Shown one piece after another: positions 35,125 to 47,445 of a DNA stretch of 64,000 bases. Source of the DNA: Sequoia sempervirens (taxonomy: Eukaryota; Streptophyta; Pinopsida; Cupressales; Cupressaceae); the NCBI GenBank assembly GCA_007258455.2, contig VDFB02358134.1:211284026-211348025 (forward strand). Direction: 5' to 3'. The position numbers were made by a program, and so were the translations under genes. The notes beneath the pieces are model-generated. The model worked only from the letters and a program-made list of their open reading frames with translations. It ran no database searches and was not told where the DNA came from. Positions within the stretch are counted from its first letter, which is position 1; each line of letters opens with the position of its first letter.

Positions 35125-38100
35125 TGTAACAACCCTCTTCTTAATACTCAAGTAATCTCAAGAATTTACTAAAAGGTAAATCAACTTAGTAAACAAGAGA
35201 GAGAATTTTTTTTTATTATTATTATTTTATCATTTTGCATAAGCACAAGAATAAAGTATAACTTTTCCAGATAAAATTCAAACTTGAATTCACATGTAAT
35301 CATAACTAGAATCAAGATAATTCCTTACAATATTCATTTATATTACATAAGATACACTCAACATAAAGAATAGTTTTACCTCATAGGTTTTGACTGCCGT
35401 AAGCCAGAACATGGAGTTCACTGCATCTGGAATGTTGATCTTTATCTTCACAAGCCTCAGAGAGTCTACTGCTACAGAGGGAGAGCATCATCCGAGTGCT
35501 TTACCTCCAACCACAGACTCAAGTGGTCCCCCGCGCACTTCCTAGCTGGAAGTGACCCGGCCCTTCTCGAAGAGTATAGATATAAGGAACTATCAAGTTT
35601 CTCCATCTGAGTCCTAGGGACGTGTCCTCCAAAACTCAATCGACCATACAACTCTAGATTCCTTCTAGCTAAGTATGATCATTATGATTGGTCATGCCAT
35701 CTAGACACTCACCTCTAACTCGACTTGGAACTGTCTCATCCTATAGATTACTTGCTTAATTTGGTACTCTAGACTCCAACTAGTCTATATAGAAAATCCA
35801 TTCTAGCCATACTGACTTAGAACTAATCCTTAATCTAGGATATTCAACCAATGTAAAGATTTAGGTATTTCAAACCTTTTAAAAGTTCCTTATTGCATCC
35901 TTGCAATATCTAGGGTTTATGACCTCCTATCATTTGCTCTCAAGATTCAATACCCAACATCTTGATGCATTAAATCAATTTTTGACATTATCGAAGAATC
36001 TCTTAAGGTATTATAAAGACTTCTTGTCTTGTTTTATGGTTTTCTCGAACTTTCACTATTAATCAATACAAATATATGTACAATGTCATTTTCAACATAA
36101 GAGTTATAGATTTCCTATATCCTTCTTGTTCCAATACTAGGTTTTAGCTACTCTAACCCGATACATGGAAATATCAACATTCTTGTCCTTCCAAAGGAAA
36201 TAACATAAGTGTAACAGATCATAAGAACAAAATGCTTCTAGTCTTTCCTAGACTACTTGGCATTGTTTGTGTTCACCTTTTTACGTACATGAATTAATAT
36301 AGTACTCCAGGTATTCCGTCACCAATATAACATCTAAAAGAATATTGTCATTTCATATCAATAGTCTGATCTAAGTCAATCTTTCAACCCTTAAAAGGTT
36401 GACTTATAAAAGATAATAATTTTCTTTCAACCCTTTGGTCTACATGGAACAAATGAATTCTGACCTAAGTTAGGTTTCCAACACTTCTATGTCCACTCCT
36501 TGGATACTTAATTTTATCTTGAAAACTCATATTTAGGTTCATGGTTTCATAGACTATCAGAATTAGTGACTCCACATCACATTATCCCATTTTCTTGGAC
36601 AAAGGTACATTCTTGTTTACCACACTGGCCCCCACCCAGTCAAGGTTTACTTGTTTAGCTATTGACAAATTTAGAATCAAATCATAATAAATATAAAGGC
36701 TCAAATTAAAATACCTATGAAATGCTCATAAAGACTCATAGATTCAATCTCTTTTATAAGTCCCTCAAGAAACTTTCTAATGCCATTTATAAAATATTGC
36801 CATTTGCAAAGTTGGCATTTACCTTCTTTAATACCACTAGTTTATAGAATACTAGGGTAAGATCTTGTAATCAAAGAACCTATCAAGTAGTCACTTCACA
36901 TAGGGAATATGACTTAAGTCATGTTTTCAAGAAAGTCATAATATATTTGTATACGTATAATTACTTGTTCATCTCCACGAAGAGTCTTAATAACCATGAT
37001 ATACACAATATGCACAAGTAGTCGAGGCTTGACATCACTCACTATCGGGTTGGCAAGATAAAGAATCAAGTGCACGCGACACCTACTCAGTTGTGCCATT
37101 GAGTTTTAAAGTGTTTGAGTCCATCATGAATGTGGCCATTGTTATTATGAACTACAACAATTTTGAGGTATCTATTCCATAGGCCAATAGCATTGTCGTG
37201 CCTTAAACAAAAGATTCTCACCCTATCGGGTTTAGAAATAAACACCAGGTTTGAAAGAGTTAACCACTGGTTGGCATAAGTTATAAGTCATCATTTAATA
37301 TGCAAGGTGCACAGTACAGGGCACAAAGTATTGGTTTAGAACTGTGGTGCTCATGCAAGCAAACCCACGTAGGGTTTATTGTCTCAAGCTATCAACACGC
37401 CTCAAGGAGAAAAAGTTTCAGTGTCAAGGGTCATAATCATTTGGGGCTCCTAGAGGAATCTTATTCATCGTTATTCATTCTAAGGTATACAGTTTCATCA
37501 TTGTGCATAAAAGTAAACATTCAATTTCATAATCTTTAAGTCGACAGTGCCAACATTTCTATCATTTGAAAGGAGATAACATTGTGTTGTAGATAATGCA
37601 TTAGATGAGCCGAGTGCTCTAAATATAAGTTACCTGAAGATATACAATGTCAAGTGTTACTGATATAACTCATATTGATCGAACACCCATTGCTCTAATC
37701 ATCCTCACCAACTATGGTTCTCTGCAACTCGAGAAAGGAGTGTTCGCCACCCGCTCCCCTTTCAAGACTATCCACCTCCTCTTTTATCTCCTACGCTAGC
37801 CAAGAGACCTGCTTCCTCCCATACATTGGCCAGGAGACCCATTTTCTCCATATGCTGGCCAAGAGAGCCGTTTCCTCCATACGCTGGCCAAGAGAGTCGT
37901 TTCCTCCATACGCTGGCCAAGAGAGAGCCATTCTCCCACCCAGATCCCCGATTCTCCTCCTGGTCCTTTTTCAAGACTTAGGAATTATTTCCCATCTTAA
38001 TTTGCATGCCTATTTTTGAGGAAACTACCTCCCTTTACAAAGGTGGCGTGAGTGGTTTCTCCCACTTGGCTAACTACCACGATCAAAGCTCGCACAAGAA

Positions 38101-39255
38101 TGACACTTGCAAGACTATGGTGAGCTCCAAGCTCCCATTAGTTATGATGTCCACTATATCATTTTAAAAGCTTGAAAATCTATTTCCAATGATAAATTAG
38201 TGTGTCATGGTCTTTGAAGGCTCATGTTGGCATTAGAAACAAGATGATATCCTTTTAAATTCTAAACATTCTCCTCGCGTAAGAGTTGAGCTAAACAATA
38301 AGCTCTATGGCTAGATTAGCCATTTTGAATAATCTTATATTATATATAAATATATATATTAAAACTTCCAAGATTAATATCAACTTTACCATACAAAGTC
38401 GATGGCGTTCACTATTAGTCAACACTCAAGTGAAGTCACCCCCTCAATATGCACTTTCAAAATTATCATCATGCTCGACGTCCTTATGCAATATCCCAAT
38501 GAGAGTCATTTTCTGTTGCAATAGCTTATGCATGTACGTATGTATACATACATACTTGAACGTAAATGGTGTATGATGATAGTATCTATGCCATTGTACA
38601 CACATATGCATCCATGCACCCATCTATATGTGTACGAGTATATATGCTTACCTTATTGACAAGGTATACCTATATTCATATATTCATTTGTTTTATATAA
38701 TAAAAAGAGAGTTAATAACCCTTAAGAGAATCATATCAACATAAAGGTCGACTAAATGAGTACTATCGACAAGATTTTAAACATGTTAAACAACATGCAC
38801 TAGACATTAAACGACATCGACAACTTGTCGAGTCAAGAAGTAAACTTAGACCAAGAGAGTTGAGTATCACTCACCCGACTCAAGTAAGTTTGACCATTTT
38901 TGCATCAACACTAGACCTAAGATGGCGACAACCTGTTATTCCTTGTATATATATCCTTCTCTCCAATGATGCTCTCCCTCCTTTTCTCGGAGGGCGGAAA
39001 CCTGATTCTTGAATGCAACTTTCCATCACCAACTAAATATTAGTGTATTAATAATCATTTCATAATCCTCATGAAGTCATCACATCTTGACAAATTTTAA
39101 ACACATGACAATTTTAGTGAAATAAACATAACTCAAGAAAACATTGATTTCTCCAGACATTTTTCCTAAACATCTAATCATTGAATCATGCATAATCATC
39201 TACTAATTACTTCAAAAGTAAAAAGTAAAATAGAGTTAAAGTTAGGGATGTAACA
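35125..39255. mobile_element. 4.1-kb non-coding TG...CA insertion (solo-LTR-like), TSD CTATT
   Basis: Starts TGTAACAACCC, ends GGGATGTAACA, and is flanked by a perfect CTATT duplication (35120-35124 and 39256-39260). The empty site matches the 5' LTR. There is no coding sequence and no internal LTR pair that I can see, so it is either a very long solo LTR or a non-coding LTR-type element. It contains a 29-bp tandem repeat (37792-37935) and a short TATA/CATA microsatellite near 38525-38640. Confidence 0.75.
37792..37935. repeat. 29-bp tandem repeat, about five copies
   Basis: 'ccatacgctggccaagagag' units recur at 29-bp steps (core ggcc at 37828, 37857, 37886 and 37915, and a variant near 37798). 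Confidence 0.85.
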
Positions 39256-39260
39256 CTATT

Positions 39261-40257
39261 GATTGGGTATTTTGGTTTGGATTCTATCTCAGTAAAAGAT
39301 ATCATTACAAGTCTTTGTACACAAGTTTGAGTCTACAAGATATATTCTATCTTGGAGTTCTATGTTGATATGTAAAGGAAATTGGGAGATATGAATGACA
39401 TTATTTTTTTTTTACAAATCTCAATGAGTGTTCCTCCTACACTCTGTTGTGGGAGATTTCACACTTTCTCATAATTCATTATCATATAGTGTGGTGTCGA
39501 AGATAAGTTGTTTGATGTCGTCCAAGGGAGAATTCAATGTGTTAACAAGTTCTTGTGTTGCATGTTTTATGGAATGTACACAGGTTTGGAGTTTTGGTTT
39601 AACTCTAGCTGATCTAACTACATATTAATATTAAAGGGATCTATCTCAGGTCTATGCTGATAAAGTTAGTTTTTGAATTAAGGTTTCTCTAATTAGGATG
39701 ACCTAATTAAGAAACATGGATACACATGTATATATATGTAAGACATTCTTTGGTGTGTGGTGAGAAAAAGAAGAAGAGATAAGAATGTTCGCATGTTAAA
39801 AGTTGAAAATTAATATGTGCGAATTGTATTGATGAGTAACTGAATGAGTTACTCATGCATTGTGCTTCACCAGAACTAAACTCCAACACAAAGAAGGTAC
39901 ATTCTTCATCAATTCACACTTTTTGTAGTGAGCCATACACTTTTGTATATTGGCAGTTAGCCATTTGTTGTATTCAGGCTATGAGCCTTTTAAGGACAAT
40001 GAGTCCTGGAAGTGAGCACTGTAATATTCTATATCTAGATATATTATATTTTGAGTTAATCGTCACCGTGGTTTTTCCCATTTTGGGTTTTCCACATAAA
40101 AAATTTTGGTGTTCATGTGTGTTGATGCTTTGTATTGATTTCATGTCTTCTTCTGGTAATACAGCCAGATTTGTGATAATTTTTAGATGGATTTTATGTG
40201 AATACATCTTATGGAATACTGATTCATCCCCCCTCTCAGTATTCTAGATGTTCAACA
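39261..40257 (+). repeat. 3' LTR of the copia element, second part
   Basis: Continues the LTR after the nested insertion and ends GATGTTCAACA, followed by the AGGTT target duplication. Confidence 0.85.
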
Positions 40258-40814
40258 AGGTTTGGGTTCTCTTTTCCTGTGATGCTCCCATTGTTGGGCA
40301 TGGGTTTGGTGGGCTTGAAGAGGGTGGGGATTTTAGTTTTTGTTAGGGATGTCATTTTGGATGTGGATGGGAGCCTCTCTTTTGTGGTTTGGACCCCCTA
40401 GTTTGTGAAGTTCTCCTTGGTGAAAGGGTTTGGTTATGTTTCATGGATCCTCGATTCTTTACATATCATGTTTAAGGGAGACTATGTTGCTACAATCTTT
40501 GATGTGAAGCTAGTTCTGTGTGACCATTAGGTCGTGTTCCTCCCTAATATGATGAAGAGTATTCTTTTGAAGGGAGTTTTATTATCTCTTTTACAAGATT
40601 GAAGGTTCTTGTTATTTTGTTTTGGGGATCAAGGATCTCTCGTGGGCTAAGCTACTTTATTTTCCTTTTCTCAAGGCTCAGATGTTTTAGTTTTTTATTA
40701 TGGTGGCTGAAGTGCATTCTTCCTTTTTATTGGTTCAGTATCGTGCATTTCCAAAGGTGGTTGTGACTGCCCTTCCTTCTAAATTTTTCTCTCTAGATCT
40801 ACATTTGGTGTCTT

Positions 40815-41120
40815 CTATGGAGGTGGAAACTACTCCCATTGAGGTGGAGCCCTCTTCTATTGAGGTGGAGGTGGTTGTTGTAGATTTTGTGGGGGAGTTC
40901 TTTCCTCTTCTACCTATTCCTATTGAGGTGGAGCATGTGTGGGAAGAAGAGTGAAGGATTTGGTGGTTTGGGCTCTCATTTCTTCCACTCCTATAGAGGG
41001 GAGCTCCATCCTATTAAGGTGGAGTTGGGGTTGGCATTTCTGGTGGGGTACTGCTCCAAGTTGGATGATGTGTTTCAGTGTTTTGTTGTGCTCTCTAACT
41101 CCCTTATTGAGGTGGGGTTG
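40815..41120 (+). repeat. scattered 'tattgaggtggag' repeats within the retroposon
   Basis: At least six degenerate copies ('atggaggtggaa', 'attgaggtggag', 'attaaggtggag', 'attgaggtgggg') are spaced irregularly. In one frame they read PIEVE. Confidence 0.5.
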
Positions 41121-41500
41121 TTGGATTTGATGGTGTGTTTGTTTAGGGGTTTCATTGTGTTCTACACCATTAAGTTGGTTGTTTCTCTTGACTCAGTGGT
41201 GTCTTCCCTGAGTGACTGGTTTACTGATGCCTGGCTAATATAGGCAATGTATTTATTCACCTACAGGTTTCAGGTCTTGATTAAAACCTGGTTGTAAAGA
41301 GATCTCGGTCCCTTGTTTTCTTTTCTGATGCAACTTGTGTAGACATGTTTTTCTTGTTGCAGCTACTAATGGTATGCATTTTATCTTGTATGAAGCATGC
41401 TTTGCTTTGACAGGGTTACTGGTCCCTTCAAAACTGTCTTGTAATGGGTTTCGGGTCCCATCAAAACATGTTTTTCCCCTAATCAAAAACTATATTTGTA

Positions 41501-42020
41501 GCAACTACCTATACATCTGTAGAATATTTTTTAAATATATCTTTACTTTATTTTTAATCATGAATATATAAAAATCTACTACAATTAAATTAATTTTTTT
41601 CCCTTTAAATCTCCTTTTAAATATTTACATGAGGCATATGATTAATACTTTAATAATTTACATTAAAAATAGAACTATTAGGGACCTCACTAACTAACAT
41701 GTCACTTTTTTGACTAATGGCACTACCTTCTACTTTGACCATCTTTATTTTCTCCCTAGAGCCCCTTGAGTCCTTGATGCATTTCAATCCAATAGTGTGT
41801 GATCAATAAAAACATGTTCCCTTGTTTTAATACTACAAGCTCTTAATATAATAATACACCTCATTCATAGGTAATGTATATTATTTAAATTAGGCCCTAG
41901 TAATCCAACTTAGCATTCAATAGCTAATATTATGCATTTTCACTTTAGATTTAAAAAATAATAATTACAAAAACCAAAAACTATTGGATTAACCTTATCA
42001 ATGGTTCTATGCTTATCAAG
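41501..42020. repeat. AT-rich tandem repeat, second unit
   Basis: Similar to 29655-30150. Shared segments include 'tttgacca', 'tgatcaataaa' and 'ctattggattaaccttatca'. It was displaced by the retroposon insertion at 30276-41487. Confidence 0.5.
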
Positions 42021-42517
42021 CCCCACCTAAACCCATTCAAATTCACCTCCTTGTAGCTTACAAAAAAATTTAAAGTCTTATACATTAATTTTTTAAATTT
42101 TTCAACATCACTATGCTTATTCAAAAATTTAAACCTTTAAATTTATTAAATAATATTTATGCAAGATTGAAAGAGAAAAGACAACTGGCTTTAAGCAATC
42201 TTCTTTACAAAAATATTTAATTTGATTATGCTTACTAATATAAGATATTCTCCAAATAATTATTAAAACATTAATGTATTCATGCATGTAAACTCATTTA
42301 AAATGAACATTCAACTCCTTGTAATCCAAAAAGCGCTTTAATTAAGCATTGCATTTGTCATGTTGGATTTATTAAATTTAAGGTGTATAGTAATTAAAAT
42401 TGCAACATCTAAGATATTGAAATAATTACCAAAATAATAATACAATAACCCACATAATTCATAAATGCATACATAGCCCTATGTTAGTAAACAAGAAACA
42501 AAAACATGACAACAATA

Positions 42518-44268
42518 TGAAACATTGAAAAATGGGGTAGGGTTCAAACACGTAGGGTTTTATACTAAATTTGGAATGATTCACCAAACTTACTATAAAT
42601 AGCAAGGGAAAATGGGGTGAATGAACCTACATATTCTTCTATTTCATTCAGGAAATGAGATCCCTCAAGTTAAAACCCACTTTCAACCCTTAGGTGAGTG
42701 AATTCTTTGAGGAATCTTGCAATTTCTTTTATGTGTGTGTGTGGGCTAAACATCACTTTTGGGAGACGTGCTAAAAATAGTAAATCATCTCAAAATTAAA
42801 ATGTAAGACTAGATCTGAGTAGATTAAACATAGATCTAATAAACAATTTATTTCACACAAATCAAATGAGTGGAGGACACTTAAAACTGATCTAAAAAAT
42901 AGTTGTGAAGTGTCTTGTTCTAGCACAAAGCATCCTGAGATAACTTTTGACAGAAATGATTGAACATGGGTTTTGGGAGAAATATTAAAAAAACCTAATA
43001 CACTCATTTATGATATGTAAATATTGGATTTGATAGGTGAACCATAATACTAATAGAAACAGTAAATCTTTTGGTAGATCTAAGAATGGAAAATGTTGTG
43101 TACCTCTTAGAAAATATTGTTTTTAGAAGCTACCCTGGGACTCATTCTCCTAGTGGCGAATGGGTCCTTGTTCACCTTTCCAAATTTGATTTTTGGGTCC
43201 TCTACTCCTGTGTCTACACTTCCAAATCCTTCAAGTTTCACAATCAGGCAGTCAGAAATAAATCTGGGATGTGGGTTTCTGTGAGATGACAACAAATATA
43301 ACTTTGCAATTTTTCACTTTTGAGATCTTCAACTTTCCTTCAACCTATAAACCTAAAACACACAAAGAGAGGGGAAAAGTGTTTATTTTTTGGTAAATGG
43401 GGGTTTTCCTTGTTCAAACCTCATTTTGATAATTAAACTTTGAAATGAAACAATGAAGGAATGAAGGAATGAACAACTCAATGTCACAACTCACCAAACC
43501 CTTGATTAAACCTTTGAAGGAATAAAATATTAATGTTGATCTTGCATGAAATGGATTCAATGGACATGGATCTTAATACTTGAATCTTTCTTTGAATACT
43601 TGGATTAGATCTTGAAACATACATCACAATGTTAGCTCCAAAAACATGCATGATTGAACATAGCTTTGACATGATGCTTGAGATCTTGAATGCTGCAATA
43701 AATGATGAAGAAATTTGCTCTTGAATGTTCTTAACAATAATATTTTCTCTTGTTAAGTTCACCTCTTGCTAGATTACTTGAATTGATGAAATAACCTTGT
43801 ATTTATAGACAATTATCCTTAATTTCCTGAAATTCAAACATTACAAGCCAACACCGACATTTGAAATTTGAATTTAGGATCATAAAAATACCACCAAAAA
43901 CATATTTAAAAATGGGTAAGAGTTATTAGGGAGGACCCATTCATCCATGGGAGAATGGGTTCCACATGGATGAATGGGTCCCAAGCCCTAATTCCTGGAA
44001 CACACATTGCTCAATGTGAAGTGTTATGTATTGGCATTAATTAATGTCAGGTTTCCCCTTTAAAAAATGTAATTTAATGGGCATGCAAATGAATTATAGG
44101 GCTTATTAAGGCCTAATTAAGCTTAATTACTTAAGGGAGCCCTAAATAAGTGTGAGTGTAAATAAATACATTTTACAAAACTAAATTAAGGCACAATTAA
44201 GTCTAAATTAAATTAGGAGGGCCCAAACAAGTGAGAATATGTAAAGGGTTAAATTTTTCTACACTACA
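42518..44268 (-). repeat. solo LTR of the 3.5-kb gypsy family, inverted
   Basis: This 1751-bp sequence is the reverse complement of the 3493-5244 and 13841-15586 LTRs, from TGTAGTGTAG (right end) to TTTCA (left end). No internal region or partner LTR is attached, consistent with LTR-LTR recombination. Flanking bases (caata and aaatg) do not form a clear target duplication. Confidence 0.75.
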
Positions 44269-45690
44269 AAATGACAATGCAATGGAAAAATTCAATGTGA
44301 ATGATTTAGGGGTTGTAAATAAATTCTTGATGTAGGGATTAACAAGGATTAGATAATTATTTACAAGGTCGTGCAAAATATGCTATATTGAATATGGAGG
44401 AGAACGTTGTCAATGATGAAGCAAAAAAAATAGGTTTGAAGTTTGAATGTGCAGGAGGTGTTGTGGGGAGCAAGTTGATTGATGGTTGTGTGGCTACTGA
44501 ATCGGTGGTGAATTTCAATCAACCAAGTTGTGATGAACCACTGGTGGGCCTTGTTAATATATTTGAGTGGATTGCTTAGTTGTGTCAGGGATTAAGAATG
44601 TGTTGGTACACTCTATCCCAGAAGGCTCATCTTAACCTTCAGGTTTTAAGGATAATGGCATGGGTTTGTGTGTTGAAGGTTAGAAAATTATCAAGGTTTC
44701 TTGTGATAGGCTCATCTCTCGATGGTTAGATTTGTTTGGTTCCAAATTGTTATCACCTAGGATTACACCCACACGCTAAGCATACACTCAGCTATTCTAT
44801 GAAACATGGAAACATCCTCGAGTTATGGGTTGCTTATAACGAGGATGAATCTATAGAGCGGGTCGGTTCCCCTAATGGATCACCTAAAACTACTAAAAAT
44901 ATCAAGGAAAAGGGAAGGATGCTCTAAATGAAAAACCCTAAAACTATCACTAGAAATGTAGGTTTACTTGCCACTCCAACTCACAATCAACATCAATAAG
45001 AGACATTTTGTTCTCACAACCTCAACTTACACATACAATACATAAGTAATTTATATGAAGGATTGGATTCAAAGCTTGCTTGAAGGAAAATTTGAGATTT
45101 CTCACAAATATAACCTTTTGAAACTATTCAACACAACATATAACCTACATTAATATGAAACTATCACTCTAACACTTGCATCAGTGAGACATGAAACAAG
45201 ATTTAAAGCATGAAATCACAATTAAACATTAGATCACACAATGCAAAGAGAGACAAAAATGATAAAGAAGGAATATTGCAATCTCTATTATTTTGAAAGG
45301 AGCCTTTTTGTTGTACAAAGAGGAGCAAGAATAATGAATCAAAAAATACACAAGTGTTTCCTTTATAGTTCAGGCATAACTTAGATGAATCAAGTTGAAC
45401 CCTAACCTTGCCTAGGGTTAGCAACTAGGAAAAAATTAATCCATATGAGAGCTGAGGCGACCAAATCATGATAGACATTTGAAGAATAGGCCCAAGACGT
45501 ACCAAAACCTTGTGTTCCATACCTATACAATAAATTTTGTCCCAAAATCCTTTTGAAATGCCCCTCATAATTTTAGTGATCTAGGCATGGACAAGAAAGG
45601 GAGGAAAATAAATTAACATTTAATGAGCATGGGTGCCCAAGAGATCAACCACAACCATCAACAAATGCAATAAATGTTGTCCATGAGCCT
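44269..45690. other. spacer, nothing assigned
   Basis: Short open frames (44388-44579, 44736-44927) show no family resemblance that I can name. Codon-level structure is weak. Confidence 0.4.
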
Positions 45691-45899
45691 CAAAAATTGA
45701 ACAAGCGGGTGAGAAGTTCACTTGAGCATTAATGGGGCCACCACAAAAAAACATGCCACAGTCATCGAAAGTCAAGGGTCAGGCGTCGGAGATACCTTGT
45801 ACCACTTGTTGAAGAAGTGAAGAAAAAATAACGAAACCACGAAGTTTGAAAGCTGCTACCTGTCGAGGGTCAGGCTTCGGGAGGAAGGGTTACCCTTTA

Positions 45900-46330
45900 C
45901 TGATTAAGAGGTATTGGATAAGGTAGAAGCTTGACCTACAACATCTGAAGGATGAAGAGTTGGAAAAAACTTCTAAGGCATGGTCGAAGGGGGGTGGAAG
46001 GAAAGAGAGAATGAAGGGAAGGAAAAAACTGAACCCCGATCTTCAACATCTAAAACATGTGGTTGGGGATTGAGGATCAAAGGGAGAGGATATCTCTTAC
46101 CGAGTAATGGTAAGAGATAAGGTAGAAGCCTAACCTTTGACATCTAAAGGAAAGGCTTGAGGATGGGCGAATGGAAGGAAAAATGGAAAGCGACAAGAGG
46201 GAAGCTCGATGCCTGAAGTCCAAAAGGGAAAGACTTAGGAAATTTTTGAAGAACTCAGTCAAACTTCGGGGATCAGGAGGGAGGATTATGGCTTATGAAA
46301 GGAATTGGTAAGGCTTAAAGGGAGAGGCTG
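45900..46330 (+). repeat. ~199-bp degenerate tandem repeat in the LINE leader
   Basis: 'gataaggtagaagc.t.acct..acatct.aagga' at 45917 recurs at 46116, and a weaker copy follows near 46309. Tandem 5'-UTR repeats are known in LINEs. Confidence 0.5.
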
Positions 46331-46483
46331 AAGGATGAAACCTGAAGCATAGAAAAAGAAAAGTGGAAAAGGCAGAAAGACAACCCCAACAACCTGAAAC
46401 TTGACACTTAACCAATTTTTGGACCTTCTTAAAGAGGAAATTATGCAAGGTGACCCATGTGAGATCTCTCAGATTAGTTTTCA

Positions 46484-46784
46484 ATGATGGGTCATCAAGA
46501 TGGCATGAAAATGGAAACACAAACCAAAATGGAAAGCTCATCTCCCCCTATCCATGTGGCCTCTAATACAGTCTCAAGTGAGTTCACTATCTCAATTCTA
46601 AATTTTCTTGTTCAAAAAAGCATCTCCCTTATGGAGTTATCTTTAGTTGGAAAATTCCTAGGTCCAAGACCCAACATAGATGTAGTGAGATCCTAGGCTA
46701 ACAAATGTTAGCACCTGAAAGGTCATGTGGTTATTATGGTTATGGCCAAAGGATTTTTTTCTTTCTCCTCCTTTGAGGGGGATA
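46484..46784 (+). pseudogene. LINE ORF1, 5' part (DUF4283 N-half)
   Basis: From MMGHQDGMK at 46484 the frame reads SLVGKFLGPRPNIDVVRS, a stop (46694), ANKC, a stop, then HLKGHVVIMVMAKGFFSFSS and FEGD. This is the first half of the DUF4283 nucleic-acid-binding domain of plant LINE ORF1. It stops at the CACTA insertion point in the codon after GAT. Confidence 0.75.
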
Positions 46785-47030
46785 CACTAGTAGAATTTGG
46801 AAAATAAATGACTATGTGACTAAAATTTTTAGCGATGTGACTAACACTAGTAGTATTTGGAAAATAAATGACTGATTTGGTCATTTATAAGTGACTAATT
46901 TGGTCATCAGGTAAAATCACAACTAAATGACTAATATCAGACAAATAAAAATGACTAAATAAATGACTAATATCAAATAAATAAAAATGACTAAATAAAT
47001 AACTAAATAAATGTGCTCATTATTAAAATC
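46785..47030. repeat. left subterminal GACTAA repeats of the CACTA element
   Basis: 'aatgactaaataaatgacta' and variants occur about ten times in 230 bp. Such motifs bind the TNPA-type protein in characterised CACTA elements. Confidence 0.8.
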
Positions 47031-47034
47031 TTGG

Positions 47035-47445
47035 CCATAATTTTCATTTTAATAAAATACTCTAAAACCTTCGTCAAGACCTTATTTTCAATCGTAGCCC
47101 ATAATTAATAATAAAATATTACAAATAAAATTACTAATAAATATTTTTTGTGGAATAAATATTTTATTTTGTGGTGTCATCATATGAACACCAAAGTTTC
47201 TTCTAAATTGACAAAAACCACCAAATTATAAAAATGAAAACCATAAGAGAACCTAAAAAACTAAAACCCAAAAACCTTGAAAAACAAAAAAATAAGCAAA
47301 AGGAAGAGAAAAAACAAAAGATAAGAATAAGCAATCAAATAATCTAAGAGGAAAAAGGACCAATTTTTTTTTTATAAGCATAATTTTCATTTTAATAAAC
47401 ATACTCTAAAACCTTTGTGAAGACCTTATTTTCAATCGTAGCCTG
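47035..47445. repeat. 66-bp direct repeat in the CACTA left arm
   Basis: 'ataattttcattttaataaa...tattttcaatcgtagcc' occurs at about 47037-47100 and again at 47379-47442, about 343 bp apart. A shorter related piece ('accttattttcaaggtagcc') follows near 47470. Confidence 0.65.

Larger units (their letters stand above)
30913..40257 (+). mobile_element. Ty1/copia-type LTR retrotransposon lacking pol, TSD AGGTT
   Basis: The 5' LTR is 30913-31999 (1087 bp, TGTTGG...TTCAACA). The 3' LTR is 35033-35124 plus 39261-40257 (1089 bp once the nested 4.1-kb insertion is removed). The target duplication AGGTT is perfect (30908-30912 and 40258-40262). The tRNA-Met primer site and an AAAGGGGGAGAT polypurine tract are in place. 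The 3-kb interior holds gag-like and other frames but no protease, integrase, reverse transcriptase or RNase H motif that I can see. Confidence 0.88.
30276..41487 (+). mobile_element. non-LTR retroposon (~1.86 kb without nested insertions)
   Basis: Flanked by a perfect 13-bp target duplication AACTATATTTGTA (30263-30275 and 41488-41500). The 3' end 'tgtaatgggtttcgggtccc...cccctaatcaaaa' resembles plant LINE 3' tails. The body (30276-30912 plus 40263-41487) is G/T-rich and shows no endonuclease or reverse transcriptase motif, so it is a truncated or non-autonomous copy. A copia element is inserted at 30913. Several 'attgaggtggag' phrases recur at 40815-41115. Confidence 0.7.

Noticed and set aside
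37792..37935. CRISPR-like array (regular ~29-bp repeats)
   Set aside because: The repeats are contiguous with no spacers, in a plant LTR-type element.
40700..41243. Overlapping plus-strand frames of 84-118 residues as a gene
   Set aside because: They lie in the G/T-rich body of a retroposon with repeated 'gaggtggag' phrases, in competing frames and without a family match.
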